A stretch of 64,000 nt of DNA, from positions 1 through 64,000 of the IMG/VR virus record IMGVR_UViG_3300020190_000012. The stretch is one strand, 5' to 3'. The DNA comes from a virus. The notes under the pieces were generated by a model that was given only the letters and a program-made list of their open reading frames with translations, was not told where the DNA came from and made no database searches. The translations under genes were made by a program, and so were the position numbers. Positions 34,358 to 42,553 of this stretch are shown here, one piece after another. Every line of letters starts with the position of its first letter. Position 1 is the stretch's first letter.

Positions 34358-35517
34358 CAGACCTGATCCCTAGTTATAATTCCATTAAGAAGTCTGTTCT
34401 TTACAATCTGCGCAGATGTTAACAGTCCAGAGCAAACTGCGTTTAGTGGGTCTGCCGCCTTGCGGACATCCCCAATCTTGAATGGCAGTTGTATGGAAGA
34501 CATGATTCTTGCCAATTTATTCTCAAAGCCGTTTGGCATAGAAGTTCCACCGGCGATCACCACATCAAGAGGCTTGTCAAACTGACTCTTAACTTCTATG
34601 AACTTCTTGGCAAACAAACCGACGACATGACGGAGCATGGCATCATAATATGCGTCAAGCGCAAAAGCTATGTCATTATCTTCATCGATGTTTTCAAAGT
34701 CAAGAACCCGCTCCTTGAAATCTATCACCTGAGACACTGGCACCGCAGTCTGCTCTGAAACTTGTCTGTCAACCCAATCTCCGCTCCTGCTAACAGACAT
34801 GCCAAGAATCTGCATACCTTTGTATGCTACAACGCAATTTGCCCTGCCGGCACCAAATGACATTCCTATTCCACTGAAAGGGACTTCTGTGCCGTCATCT
34901 AGAACCACAGACGGCCTCTCGCTGAGAATGACAGCAAGACCTTCCTCTATGACCTTAACATTCCAATTAAGGCGGGTAAACATGGCCTTGAGACGAGCCG
35001 AATGAAAAATGCTGTCCTGACCAGCATCCGCGCATGGACTGGACACACATATGCAAACAACTGAATTTTCATCAGGAGCCTTGCCAATAGAAGATTCTAT
35101 GACTCCAGAAAGAACCAAACTCTTCTTTGGCTCGTCTCTGTTGAGGACTCCGTCCTGAAGTGGGCGGCGAATCTCAACCGACCCTGGAAATAACTTGGCA
35201 ACCTGCATTGAGTCATCTCCAACGACAAAGTACTGCATGCCATCTTTTACATATCTCCAACCATTTCTAGTCAAGATCTCTTCCAGTTCTGATGAATATG
35301 GTATTTCTACAAACGCGTTCCTGACCGAAGATACGCTTATGTTGTCACCCACTAGTTCCGCTGTCTGAAAAAACATAGTTCCCACATCCACGCCAATGGC
35401 TCGGGTGCTTGGTTTTTCTTCTTCAAAACTATTCACAGATTTCGCGGGAGCGTTCGCCAACGACGACGACCGTTTTAAGGAAGAAACATTCTGCACGGCT
35501 TTGTGGTGGGCGTTCAT
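34357..35517 (-). CDS. Actin/Hsp70-fold ATPase (ParM/MreB-like)
   Basis: 386 residues; the ATG at 35517 overlaps the upstream stop (TAATG). The nucleotide-binding motifs are in order: phosphate-1 AIGVDVGTMFF (residues 40-50), phosphate-2 IGMSFGAGRANCVV (about 213-226), and adenosine VVIAGGTSMPNGFENKLARI (about 315-335), followed by the DPLNAVCSGLLTSAQI end helix. The N-terminal 35 residues are a basic, Ser/Ala-rich extension. Such proteins form filaments or act as chaperone-like ATPases; in phages they are known for DNA or virion positioning. Unusual here because the gene lies between a putative capsid adaptor and the head-tail connectors of a late operon. It could be a filament-former that moves or anchors capsids (inference). 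Confidence 0.85.
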   Translation of the reverse strand: MNAHHKAVQNVSSLKRSSSLANAPAKSVNSFEEEKPSTRAIGVDVGTMFFQTAELVGDNISVSSVRNAFVEIPYSSELEEILTRNGWRYVKDGMQYFVVGDDSMQVAKLFPGSVEIRRPLQDGVLNRDEPKKSLVLSGVIESSIGKAPDENSVVCICVSSPCADAGQDSIFHSARLKAMFTRLNWNVKVIEEGLAVILSERPSVVLDDGTEVPFSGIGMSFGAGRANCVVAYKGMQILGMSVSRSGDWVDRQVSEQTAVPVSQVIDFKERVLDFENIDEDNDIAFALDAYYDAMLRHVVGLFAKKFIEVKSQFDKPLDVVIAGGTSMPNGFENKLARIMSSIQLPFKIGDVRKAADPLNAVCSGLLTSAQIVKNRLLNGIITRDQV

Positions 35518-36047
35518 TAGAGAAGACCCTCCAATTCATCTAGTTTTTTCTTCATATCGGATGCGTCCTTAGATTTGCCTTTTTTAGGCTCTATATTTGT
35601 GGAAAGGTTGGATGCCATGCGTGAAACAACTTTTTCATGTATGGCTATAAGGTTTTCGGCTTGCGGCTCAGATATTGATTTAATGACATCAACATTTTCA
35701 ACCTGTGAGGAGACATGAACAACCTGAGGGGCAGGCATGGAAGATAGCATTTTTTTTAACTCTACTAGTGATTCTGCAATTGCGGATATGGCCTTACCAT
35801 CATTCTCTTCTCTAACTATTTTTCTCAATGCGTCCATGTCTATGGCATTCTGACGACCATGGTTAGTATCTTTTGATACTACCCTTAGATATCCAGCAAC
35901 CACGGCCTTTTTTACTGATGGGCTTGCCTCGACAATTCTCCTGTCAGCAACACTGTCAAGATCTATAGACTGACTTGGAGATAGCACCACCTTCAGGTCT
36001 CCGAGTGACAAATGCTGCCTAGTTGTATTTACCACTAAAAACATCAT
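35517..36047 (-). CDS. Coiled-coil protein with a capsid-type N-terminal module, upstream of the actin-like ATPase
   Basis: 176 residues. Two adjacent ATGs (36047, 36044); the first overlaps the zinc-ribbon stop. The N-terminal 55 residues have a pattern (LVVNTTRQHLSLGDLKVVL, SPSQSIDL, SPSVKKAVVAGYLRVV) that is also at the start of the GT4 at 43866-45209. The middle is a predicted coiled coil (DMDALRKIVREENDGKAIS, IAESLVELKKMLSS) and the end is basic, then acidic (PKKGKSKDASDMKKKLDELE). It is coupled by TAATG to the actin-like gene. It could be an adaptor that ties the ATPase to the virion; this is inference from module sharing and coupling. Confidence 0.7.
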   Translation of the reverse strand: MMFLVVNTTRQHLSLGDLKVVLSPSQSIDLDSVADRRIVEASPSVKKAVVAGYLRVVSKDTNHGRQNAIDMDALRKIVREENDGKAISAIAESLVELKKMLSSMPAPQVVHVSSQVENVDVIKSISEPQAENLIAIHEKVVSRMASNLSTNIEPKKGKSKDASDMKKKLDELEGLL

Positions 36048-36259
36048 CCGTGCAATCTGGTTCGAGGTAGAGGTTTGAAATTTTTTGATGGGTCTATAAT
36101 CATCGTCGAACTCTTTTTACACGATGGGCAAACCATGTGTATTGTGCCCTGCGAGAAGTTAATCTCCACATTGCCACGAGCCGCCGTACTAGAGAAGCAC
36201 GCTGGACACACCACTCTGAACACCTCATGCTCATGGGTCACCTCCTCTCTTTTAGGCAA
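36044..36259 (-). CDS. Zinc-ribbon protein
   Basis: 71 residues, with two CPxC knuckles, VVCPACFSS and HMVCPSCKKSS, about 25 residues apart: a four-Cys zinc ribbon. The probable start is the TTG at 36259, with AAGGAG eight bases upstream inside the end of the previous gene; a GTG at 36241 is an alternative. A stronger ribosome site (GAGGAGG) with an ATG at 36233 lies nearby but in another frame. It overlaps the coiled-coil adaptor downstream. Nucleic-acid or protein binding is likely, the role unknown. Confidence 0.75.
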   Translation of the reverse strand: MPKREEVTHEHEVFRVVCPACFSSTAARGNVEINFSQGTIHMVCPSCKKSSTMIIDPSKNFKPLPRTRLHG

Positions 36260-38579
36260 GGAACAAACTCCTTGCCAATTTCAACATGTAATCCCTTACA
36301 TCTTCGTAAGAACATCCTGCCTCTTTGAAAAATGGAACATCATCTATAAATGCCATTCTTTGCTCTCGAGCGCGTCTTGCCGTGCCAAGACCGCTATCTC
36401 GCCAACTCTTGATATCAGGTTCTTCTCCAATGAAGTTCATAAGTGCAACAGCTTCTTCATTGTTTATGATGACCGACTGGTTGAGTTGCCAAGCCAAGCC
36501 GGCAATCACTCTTGCAGCATTGTATTTATCTTTGTATCTATTTGTCGCCCTATCGAATGCTGCCACAAGAGCATTGTCTAACTTTTTCTGCTCTTGAGGA
36601 TCGGCATTTGTCAACGATGCTATCCATGCCGCAGGATTGAATATGCCGCCATCTTGCTTCAGTTTTTGGTATATCAACTGAACCTCATTAGGTCCACGAG
36701 CGGGAATGCGCTCAACAGTTCTGTTCGTATTGTCTTTCAACAACTGCATCATGCACTTAGCCATTTCTTCACTGTTGATGGCACCCTTGATCTCCTGCAC
36801 CTTATCTTCAAAAGGAAGACCAGAAATTCTTGGGGCCAATGTGTGCACAAGCACATATCTGCAGCGACGCTTAGCCTCTTCTTTTTTGGAAAGAGCTCTC
36901 GGTTGAGCCTGCTGAAGACTGTGAAGATCAGATCTTTCGAAATCATCAGGTGCAAAATTCGTCCAGTCCAACGGAGGATTAGCCCTATTTGCCCTGACAA
37001 TTGCAGTCAAAACCCTGATGCCCTCATTAATTTCACCACTTTCTGTGGTGATTACAATTTGAGCGTGATTGTGGTTGACATACGCTGTCTTCTTTCTACC
37101 AAACAGCGACTTCAGGTGGATAAGTGCAGGAATTGAATGGCCACGCTGCGCAACATCTATAAGCGCATCAAGCCCGTTGATGATCCTATTACGTGCGTTC
37201 GTTGCATCTTCGAGAGACTGCTGCAAAATATTTCTCATGGGCTCTACGGCCGCCTGTTGGCTCTTCATCTGCTCAGCACCAATCGCCTCAATGGAAAGTT
37301 TATCAAGTATGCTGCTCAAAGAGCCAATATGGGTGTCAAGTTTGATGGCGACATCATTCTTGAATCCTTCAAGAATTCTGATAGCCTTATCGTTGTATTG
37401 AGTAGGAGCCTGAGACTGAAGTTGCTCAATCCCACTATGAATGTTTGCAGCAAAGTCTTCGGAAGTTGTAGTTGCTGAACTATCCGGAACTACATCAAGA
37501 CCTCGTTTCTCTGGATCCACTTCTCCTAGAGCCCGAGCGGAGTCGTACTCATCCTGCGCGAACTCGTTAACTCCGAGTTCACGCCTACGCTTGTCAACCA
37601 CATATGCAAACATATGTGCAGTCGCATCTTCGTCGCCACCCTGTAGAAGATTAACAAGCCTGCACAGCAGCGTGATGCCAACAACATCAAAAGCAGATGA
37701 CGTTCCTGGCATCTGTGCAATAGTTCTGTTAGATACTGTCTGAACATTGGTCTTGCCAGACTCATTCAAAACACTTTGGACACGCTGTGGCATCTTCTCA
37801 CGATGACGATTAAAGAAACTATATACGAAGTTGCCCCTAGAGGCCTGAAAGTCAGAAATCTCTATGGCGTTTCTTCCGCCCTCAATCTCATCTAGGTATA
37901 CGGTATATGCTAGGTTTGATCTTTGCCTAAACCATTCAGCATTCAAACCATTCCTGACACATGCTGCACGAGCAGCACTTTGTTGGTTAACAAGAGCTGC
38001 CTTGCCAAATGCTGGCAAACCACCTTTGGATATCACGTCATTCAGGTGTGCGATGATGCTTAGCAGGTCATCTCCGCCTTCGGGGAACGTTGAACATGGA
38101 GACTCGTCCTGATTTACGCCTGGAACTGCTCTCATCTGCCTTGGGAGCACAATTCCATCCTGGACAATCTGGGCATCACCCTGATCCTGCATGTTCGCCT
38201 CGGGGGACTTCAACCACTCTTGCAAACATGTTAAACTTTCAGACAAAATATCTTGTGCTTCATCGGCAACACGACTGTCATCCTCGTATTCATTAATTTT
38301 TACATAAGCCTCCTCAGACAGGCGATTCAACTCCTCCCGCCGAACATCAACAGACCTATCAGCGTTATTGGCAGCCTGCTCCATGCTTGTGATCACGCCA
38401 GTTAGGTATGCATGTAATTCCCTGTTGCGACTATATATATAATTGAGTTTACGAGTCGCCGACTCGCAAGATCCAGCTGCGGTTTTTTGAAATTTCTGTG
38501 AAAACATGATGTCTTTTCCCATAAATGGTATTTCTGACTTATCACGACCTATCCTTGTGAGGAGGTGTGAGGAGAACAT
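36252..38579 (-). CDS. Large helical protein of unknown function in the neck region
   Basis: 775 residues from the ATG at 38579; the frame is open to a GTG at 38600, and later ATGs exist (MGKDIMFSQKF), so the start is uncertain. No ribosome site is convincing. The protein is mainly helical with acidic and Gln-rich stretches and several predicted coiled coils (SEEAYVKINEYEDDSRVADE, LEDATNARNRIINGLDALI). I see no Walker box, no membrane segment and no family signature. It lies between PhoH and the zinc-ribbon/actin-like cluster. It might be a virion or internal head protein, or a partner of the actin-like system; undecided. Confidence 0.6.
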   Translation of the reverse strand: MFSSHLLTRIGRDKSEIPFMGKDIMFSQKFQKTAAGSCESATRKLNYIYSRNRELHAYLTGVITSMEQAANNADRSVDVRREELNRLSEEAYVKINEYEDDSRVADEAQDILSESLTCLQEWLKSPEANMQDQGDAQIVQDGIVLPRQMRAVPGVNQDESPCSTFPEGGDDLLSIIAHLNDVISKGGLPAFGKAALVNQQSAARAACVRNGLNAEWFRQRSNLAYTVYLDEIEGGRNAIEISDFQASRGNFVYSFFNRHREKMPQRVQSVLNESGKTNVQTVSNRTIAQMPGTSSAFDVVGITLLCRLVNLLQGGDEDATAHMFAYVVDKRRRELGVNEFAQDEYDSARALGEVDPEKRGLDVVPDSSATTTSEDFAANIHSGIEQLQSQAPTQYNDKAIRILEGFKNDVAIKLDTHIGSLSSILDKLSIEAIGAEQMKSQQAAVEPMRNILQQSLEDATNARNRIINGLDALIDVAQRGHSIPALIHLKSLFGRKKTAYVNHNHAQIVITTESGEINEGIRVLTAIVRANRANPPLDWTNFAPDDFERSDLHSLQQAQPRALSKKEEAKRRCRYVLVHTLAPRISGLPFEDKVQEIKGAINSEEMAKCMMQLLKDNTNRTVERIPARGPNEVQLIYQKLKQDGGIFNPAAWIASLTNADPQEQKKLDNALVAAFDRATNRYKDKYNAARVIAGLAWQLNQSVIINNEEAVALMNFIGEEPDIKSWRDSGLGTARRAREQRMAFIDDVPFFKEAGCSYEDVRDYMLKLARSLFLA

Positions 38580-38591
38580 GCGCCCCGCCCA

Positions 38592-38616
38592 ACACCACAC
38601 GCCGCCACGGTGGTGT
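38592..38616 (-). other. Hairpin between PhoH and the 775-residue gene
   Basis: A perfect 7-bp inverted repeat (ACACCAC / GTGGTGT; 38592-38598 with 38610-38616) with an 11-base GC-rich loop. It starts at the phoH stop and lies just ahead of the next gene's start. No T-tract follows on the minus strand, so it is not an intrinsic terminator; mRNA processing or translational control are possibilities. Confidence 0.45.
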
Positions 38617-39305
38617 CAGTTTTTTTCCTTGTATTTGAGGTCTATCTGGGAAACAAGACCATGTCGCTGACAAGATTCTGGTGGGAATTCAAAATAACCC
38701 ACCCCGCCCAGGCCCTTGAGTCTTCTCAGGGCGTCTGTAAGGCCATTCCTAGACGACCTGCAGTCTAGGTCGCACTGAAATTCGTCCCCAGCAACAACTG
38801 CCTTAGATGACTTGCCAAGCCTGGTCAGGAATAGGTGCATCTGCTCGGGAGTGCTATTTTGAGCCTCGTCCATGATCATGAAAGTGTTTTCAAACGTGAC
38901 GCCACGCATGAAGGCAAGAGGTAGTATTTCAATCTGATCAGATGCCATCATTCTGCCAGCCGTGCTCTTACCAAGTATCTTCTCCATAATCATTCTGACC
39001 GGAGAAACAAAAGGATCAAACTTTTGCTCAAGAGACCCAGGAAGATATCCTAGCCTTTCACCCGCACTGACATAGGGACGCGTCAAGACAATTTTACTGA
39101 TTCTTTTTTCACTCAACATCCGCAGGGCCATACCAGTGGCAATGGTTGTCTTACCTGTTCCTGCCATTCCATATAACATAGTCACCGCGCTGTCCTCAAT
39201 AATTTTAATAGCCTTCTTCTGATGATCATCAAGTGGTTTGAATGCTATGTGGGGCCCAGAACGATTGTCCTCAACCAACTGCTTGCGCCTAGACTTGTTG
39301 CTCAT
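38616..39305 (-). CDS. phoH: PhoH-family ATPase
   Basis: 229 residues, full length for a phage PhoH. The ATG at 39305 has AGGAGGAAAGG upstream. Walker A is GMAGTGKTT (46-54), Walker B is MIMDEAQN (143-150), sensor-like TRPYVSAGERLGYLPG (75-90) and the conserved end VVAGDEFQCDL are all intact. PhoH proteins are ATPases of the P-loop superfamily 1-like group, linked to RNA metabolism; they are common auxiliary genes in marine and freshwater phages. Unusual here is its place inside the structural operon rather than with metabolic genes. Overlaps the upstream gene by four bases. Confidence 0.93.
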   Translation of the reverse strand: MSNKSRRKQLVEDNRSGPHIAFKPLDDHQKKAIKIIEDSAVTMLYGMAGTGKTTIATGMALRMLSEKRISKIVLTRPYVSAGERLGYLPGSLEQKFDPFVSPVRMIMEKILGKSTAGRMMASDQIEILPLAFMRGVTFENTFMIMDEAQNSTPEQMHLFLTRLGKSSKAVVAGDEFQCDLDCRSSRNGLTDALRRLKGLGGVGYFEFPPESCQRHGLVSQIDLKYKEKN

Positions 39306-39727
39306 GTCGCCTTTCCTCCTAGCGTTAGAATTACAAAACCAGACGAACGAGAATCACGGCGGCACACAATACCGTCCGTGAGCATTGAGCCGTAGAAAGA
39401 GTCCAACTCTCCCATACGTGATACGATTACGTCCCAAACAGGCGAAGGGAGGCGGATACGCCTCCCTTCAAGTAACTGCAGTCTTATTTTTATTGGGTTA
39501 AAGTCTGTCAACGACTCAACCTGTACTAAAAAGTCGTCAAATTCATTAGCCAATTCTAACTGCCAAAAACCAGATTCGTCTCTTGAACGCCTCAAATAAT
39601 CTATCTGATCGTAGCCCATTGACTCTCGCAGATGAGCCAACTGCTCGGCATTGAGAAGACGGGTCAATCTGCAAAATTCTGGATATGATTCGAAAATGGG
39701 TACGTCTTGCGTCTTTTTTCGTTTCAT
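39302..39727 (-). CDS. Hypothetical protein upstream of phoH
   Basis: 141 residues from the ATG at 39727 (MKRKKTQDVPIFES), which overlaps the upstream stop (ATGA). Mostly helical with a basic start; the middle is acidic (SMGYDQIDYLRRSRDESGF) and the end is beta-rich (GFVILTLGGKAT). No recognised motif. Coupled to phoH by a four-base overlap, so the two may work together; nothing else is clear. Confidence 0.65.
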   Translation of the reverse strand: MKRKKTQDVPIFESYPEFCRLTRLLNAEQLAHLRESMGYDQIDYLRRSRDESGFWQLELANEFDDFLVQVESLTDFNPIKIRLQLLEGRRIRLPSPVWDVIVSRMGELDSFYGSMLTDGIVCRRDSRSSGFVILTLGGKAT

Positions 39728-40020
39728 GTCCTGATGCTCAAGGGGGCGTTGAGCATGATGCGACACATGTTCAACACATGGGTGGTATCAGCATCTGATT
39801 CGCCAGCAGCGAACTTAACCAAAAGTCCGTTGTCAAGAGCAATACCCCTCCCTGAAAGCAAAATGTTTCTAAAATTTTGAGTTATCCTATTCACTGCAGG
39901 ATCATCATTGTTGATGATGTGATTTTTCATCTCTTCAGTGGCAAGGGCGTAAAAGAAACAATCATCCTCCCCTGCAACCTTGTCAAGCAACTCTCGCAAA
40001 ACTTTCTTGTTTACGATCAT
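39724..40020 (-). CDS. Small hypothetical protein
   Basis: 98 residues; the ATG at 40020 overlaps the stop of the neck gene (ATGA). Largely helical (VLRELLDKVAGEDDCFFYAL, NRITQNFRNILLSGRGIAL). No family recognised and no membrane segment. Member of the coupled chain from the neck protein to phoH. Confidence 0.65.
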   Translation of the reverse strand: MIVNKKVLRELLDKVAGEDDCFFYALATEEMKNHIINNDDPAVNRITQNFRNILLSGRGIALDNGLLVKFAAGESDADTTHVLNMCRIMLNAPLSIRT

Positions 40021-41015
40021 ACACCACCACCTGTAAATATGTACCTAAACCATCTACTCCTGCCGCCAGGTAAAGTGTATTCAGGAGTGACAATATTTCT
40101 ACTCTTGGGATATGGGCCAAGTTTCTTGCCATCCAAGAAGCCTTTTACACTCTCTTCATAATTCTTTTTCAAAGTGTCTAGACTGCTCGAAAGATTTGAC
40201 GCACGCTCAGCACCGCCAAAAACAAGTTGCGGCTCCTGAAAAGCCAAAGACAGCATCATCTCTCTTATGGCATCGGCTGCGGCGCCGTAAAGAACAGCTG
40301 GGACAATCTCGCTTGGCACTGAAAAAAGACTGTAGTTGCTTCTGGGTGGATAAAAATTGAACTTGCCAAGTGCATTCGCCAAAAATCTGTACAACTGATC
40401 ATTGGAAAACCATCTGAAATTGTAGTCGGCATTCACAATGTCATATGATGTCAATGGTATGTCAAATGTAACTGTACCACGAAAATAATTCGTAGAAAAG
40501 CCCTCGTCTACGATGTTATTGTTTCTGTAGATTATGACGCCTGCTGACTGATTCCACCTCGGGAAAGAAAAGGCGAAAGTGGCGTTGTCTTTTGATGTAC
40601 GACCCTGCTCAAAATACACAGGTATGTTCATGGTTGGTCTTATGTGGTATTCAAGAGCAACTATAAGATCCCTAACCTGCCCAAAGTAAACACCTTCTGG
40701 ATCTGGTCTCTCATTTATGACAACCTCTTGCGTAATCGTGTTTGTTTCAATCCCATCATTATATGACCAGGTTAAATCCCAACGACCAACTTCTGCATCA
40801 GATGCAACCGACCATATGTATGCATAATAACCGTCAGATATCGTAATTGCGGTGTCTGCATCGACATCAACCTCTCCAGACGGACTGGTCAGAGTCACAG
40901 ACACATCAGTGGCTGCGACGGGCTGAGAGTTGAGAGATGTCAAACACAGGAACAAACTGTTTGAAGTGCCTTGGGTAAATGTTCCTTGAGACTCTGTCGA
41001 TTGACTTAGTGCCAT
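40017..41015 (-). CDS. Neck/virion protein with an N-terminal Ig-like domain
   Basis: 332 residues. The ATG at 41015 overlaps the upstream stop. Residues 15-105 look like an immunoglobulin-type fold (TDVSVTLTSPSGEVDVDAD, YYAYIWSVASDAEVGRWDLT), as seen on many phage capsid and neck proteins. The rest is mixed alpha/beta with a helical end (SSLDTLKKNYEESVKGFLDG) and a Gly-rich C-terminus. It lies next to further head-tail genes and is probably a neck or head-completion component; surface display through the Ig domain is inference. Confidence 0.65.
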   Translation of the reverse strand: MALSQSTESQGTFTQGTSNSLFLCLTSLNSQPVAATDVSVTLTSPSGEVDVDADTAITISDGYYAYIWSVASDAEVGRWDLTWSYNDGIETNTITQEVVINERPDPEGVYFGQVRDLIVALEYHIRPTMNIPVYFEQGRTSKDNATFAFSFPRWNQSAGVIIYRNNNIVDEGFSTNYFRGTVTFDIPLTSYDIVNADYNFRWFSNDQLYRFLANALGKFNFYPPRSNYSLFSVPSEIVPAVLYGAAADAIREMMLSLAFQEPQLVFGGAERASNLSSSLDTLKKNYEESVKGFLDGKKLGPYPKSRNIVTPEYTLPGGRSRWFRYIFTGGGV

Positions 41016-41788
41016 CAGAATTTCCTCAAGTCTTGCGAGGTTCTTCCTGTTGATGTTACTTCAATACGACCGGGAATACCTGCTTGAGAAACCTGAACAC
41101 TAGGCATAGGAGAGCCAAAACCGACAACTGCTCCAGAAGGAGATTCAAAACACAAGGCATACATTCCGGATTTTATCGCCACCACCATGGCATCAGTCAA
41201 TTCAGTAAACTTCAAAGATCCATATGGCGGACTATAAGAAACTCGCCTGAGGTCTTGTGTGGTTCTTAGACCTGCATCTACTGTACGCAGTGAAACTCTG
41301 CTGACCTGCGCAGTAGATGTTCCTGCGGACACCTTGGCGTATACAACTTTATCATTGAAAGGATAGAAAACCGATGCAGATCCAGCCCTAGATCCAGACA
41401 TAAAAAAGTTGTCAAACCTACTGTTTTCGTCAGATGAAAAGGCTCGCAAAGCGATTTGCGAAGGATCGTTCCCGCGAATAGCCACGCCAAGAACAGGATC
41501 CCACAACAACTCCTCATGAGACATAAGCAGATCATCAGCAGCTGGCGAAGCTCCCATCATCTCATAGATGCAGACATTCACTTTATCATTTTTAATGCCG
41601 TCAGCCACTACTGAAGCCGCATACATCGGGAAATGGAGCAAATCCAAAGTTATGACTGCAGCAGAATGTGTTATGGCAGATGAAAAAATGCCTGAAGACG
41701 GGTTTAGCTTTAGACCATCTTCTGATGTGCATATACAGTAAAAAACAGATTGTCTTGGTGCAATAAATCTCACCGAAAATGACGGCAT
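41015..41788 (-). CDS. Virion-associated protein, function unknown
   Basis: 257 residues, ATG at 41788. Beta-rich with no recognised motif. The end carries two copies of a short motif (RTTQDLRRVSYSPPYG and RTSQDLRKF), suggesting a repeated strand or docking tail. It is flanked by a subtilase and by the Ig-like neck protein. Context suggests a structural or host-interaction protein. Confidence 0.6.
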   Translation of the reverse strand: MPSFSVRFIAPRQSVFYCICTSEDGLKLNPSSGIFSSAITHSAAVITLDLLHFPMYAASVVADGIKNDKVNVCIYEMMGASPAADDLLMSHEELLWDPVLGVAIRGNDPSQIALRAFSSDENSRFDNFFMSGSRAGSASVFYPFNDKVVYAKVSAGTSTAQVSRVSLRTVDAGLRTTQDLRRVSYSPPYGSLKFTELTDAMVVAIKSGMYALCFESPSGAVVGFGSPMPSVQVSQAGIPGRIEVTSTGRTSQDLRKF

Positions 41789-41791
41789 GAC

Positions 41792-42553
41792 TTATGTTTC
41801 CATCATTTTGTCAACTATGCCTCTTGGATTAGGATCGACGCCAAAAGCAATCATATTTGCAGCAACTCCGGCAACAAAGGCGTTGGCAAAACTAGAGCCT
41901 CTAGAATCCATAAATCTGTCTCCAACAGTCATCGTGTCATATGTCCAATTTGGCATAGTTATCCTGATGCCGTCAGCAGATGGGGAGTTAACACCGCCTA
42001 CTGCCACTGAAATAACCCCAGAATCCGAGGATGGGAAGGCATAAGAGCGTGTGTCAGGAACTGCAGAAAATATTAGTATGTCCTTTGAAAGCAACTTTTT
42101 TATCACCTCTGAGGCGAGATGTTCTTCTTCAGAAGATGTAATACTACAAACCACCATGTCACATTGGGAAGCCATGCACCACAAAAGTCCTCCAACAAGA
42201 GCAGATATGTCTCCTGACCCATCCGACTTTGCACACTTGGCGTGAAAGAAACTAGCTTCATGACAAAGACCTGGCATGCCAGAGGCATGAGAAGAAGATA
42301 AAATGCCGGATACAGAAGTCCCGTGGCCATCTCGGTCGTATGGCTCTTCGTCATCAACCATGCTCACTTGCCTGCTACTATTATTCAACTTGATATCCCT
42401 GTGTATGGGAGCCCCAGTGTCTACAACCCCGATCTTGAGAGATGAGCAGTCAGCCCTCTCAACTCTGAAGCCGCCATGTGCTGGCAAGACAACCTTCCTA
42501 ACCCTGGGCGATATTCTCAGTCTTCTATCCGGAGGAAAATTACCCAACACCAT
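41792..42553 (-). CDS. Compact subtilisin-like protease with altered oxyanion site
   Basis: 253 residues from the ATG at 42553, which has GAGGAGG nine bases upstream and overlaps the previous gene by 14 bases. S8 family motifs: catalytic Asp45 in IGVVDTGAP, His77 in RDGHGTSVSGI, Ser221 in RGSSFANAFVAGVAA. In normal subtilases the oxyanion Asn lies in an AAGN-type motif; here the aligned stretch is FSAVPDTRSY (162-171) without an Asn. There is no pro-domain and no signal peptide, and the length is short for the family. It could be an active variant, or a binding protein or regulated maturation enzyme. It lies between head and neck genes, and could process a virion protein (inference). Confidence 0.85.
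   Translation of the reverse strand: MVLGNFPPDRRLRISPRVRKVVLPAHGGFRVERADCSSLKIGVVDTGAPIHRDIKLNNSSRQVSMVDDEEPYDRDGHGTSVSGILSSSHASGMPGLCHEASFFHAKCAKSDGSGDISALVGGLLWCMASQCDMVVCSITSSEEEHLASEVIKKLLSKDILIFSAVPDTRSYAFPSSDSGVISVAVGGVNSPSADGIRITMPNWTYDTMTVGDRFMDSRGSSFANAFVAGVAANMIAFGVDPNPRGIVDKMMET

Noticed and set aside
36075-37136. Plus-strand open frames of 168 and 180 codons
   Set aside because: Antisense to the zinc ribbon and the 775-residue gene; no start signal and no coding-like composition.
38592-38616. Intrinsic terminator after phoH
   Set aside because: The stem is real but no T-tract follows on the minus strand; kept only as a hairpin.
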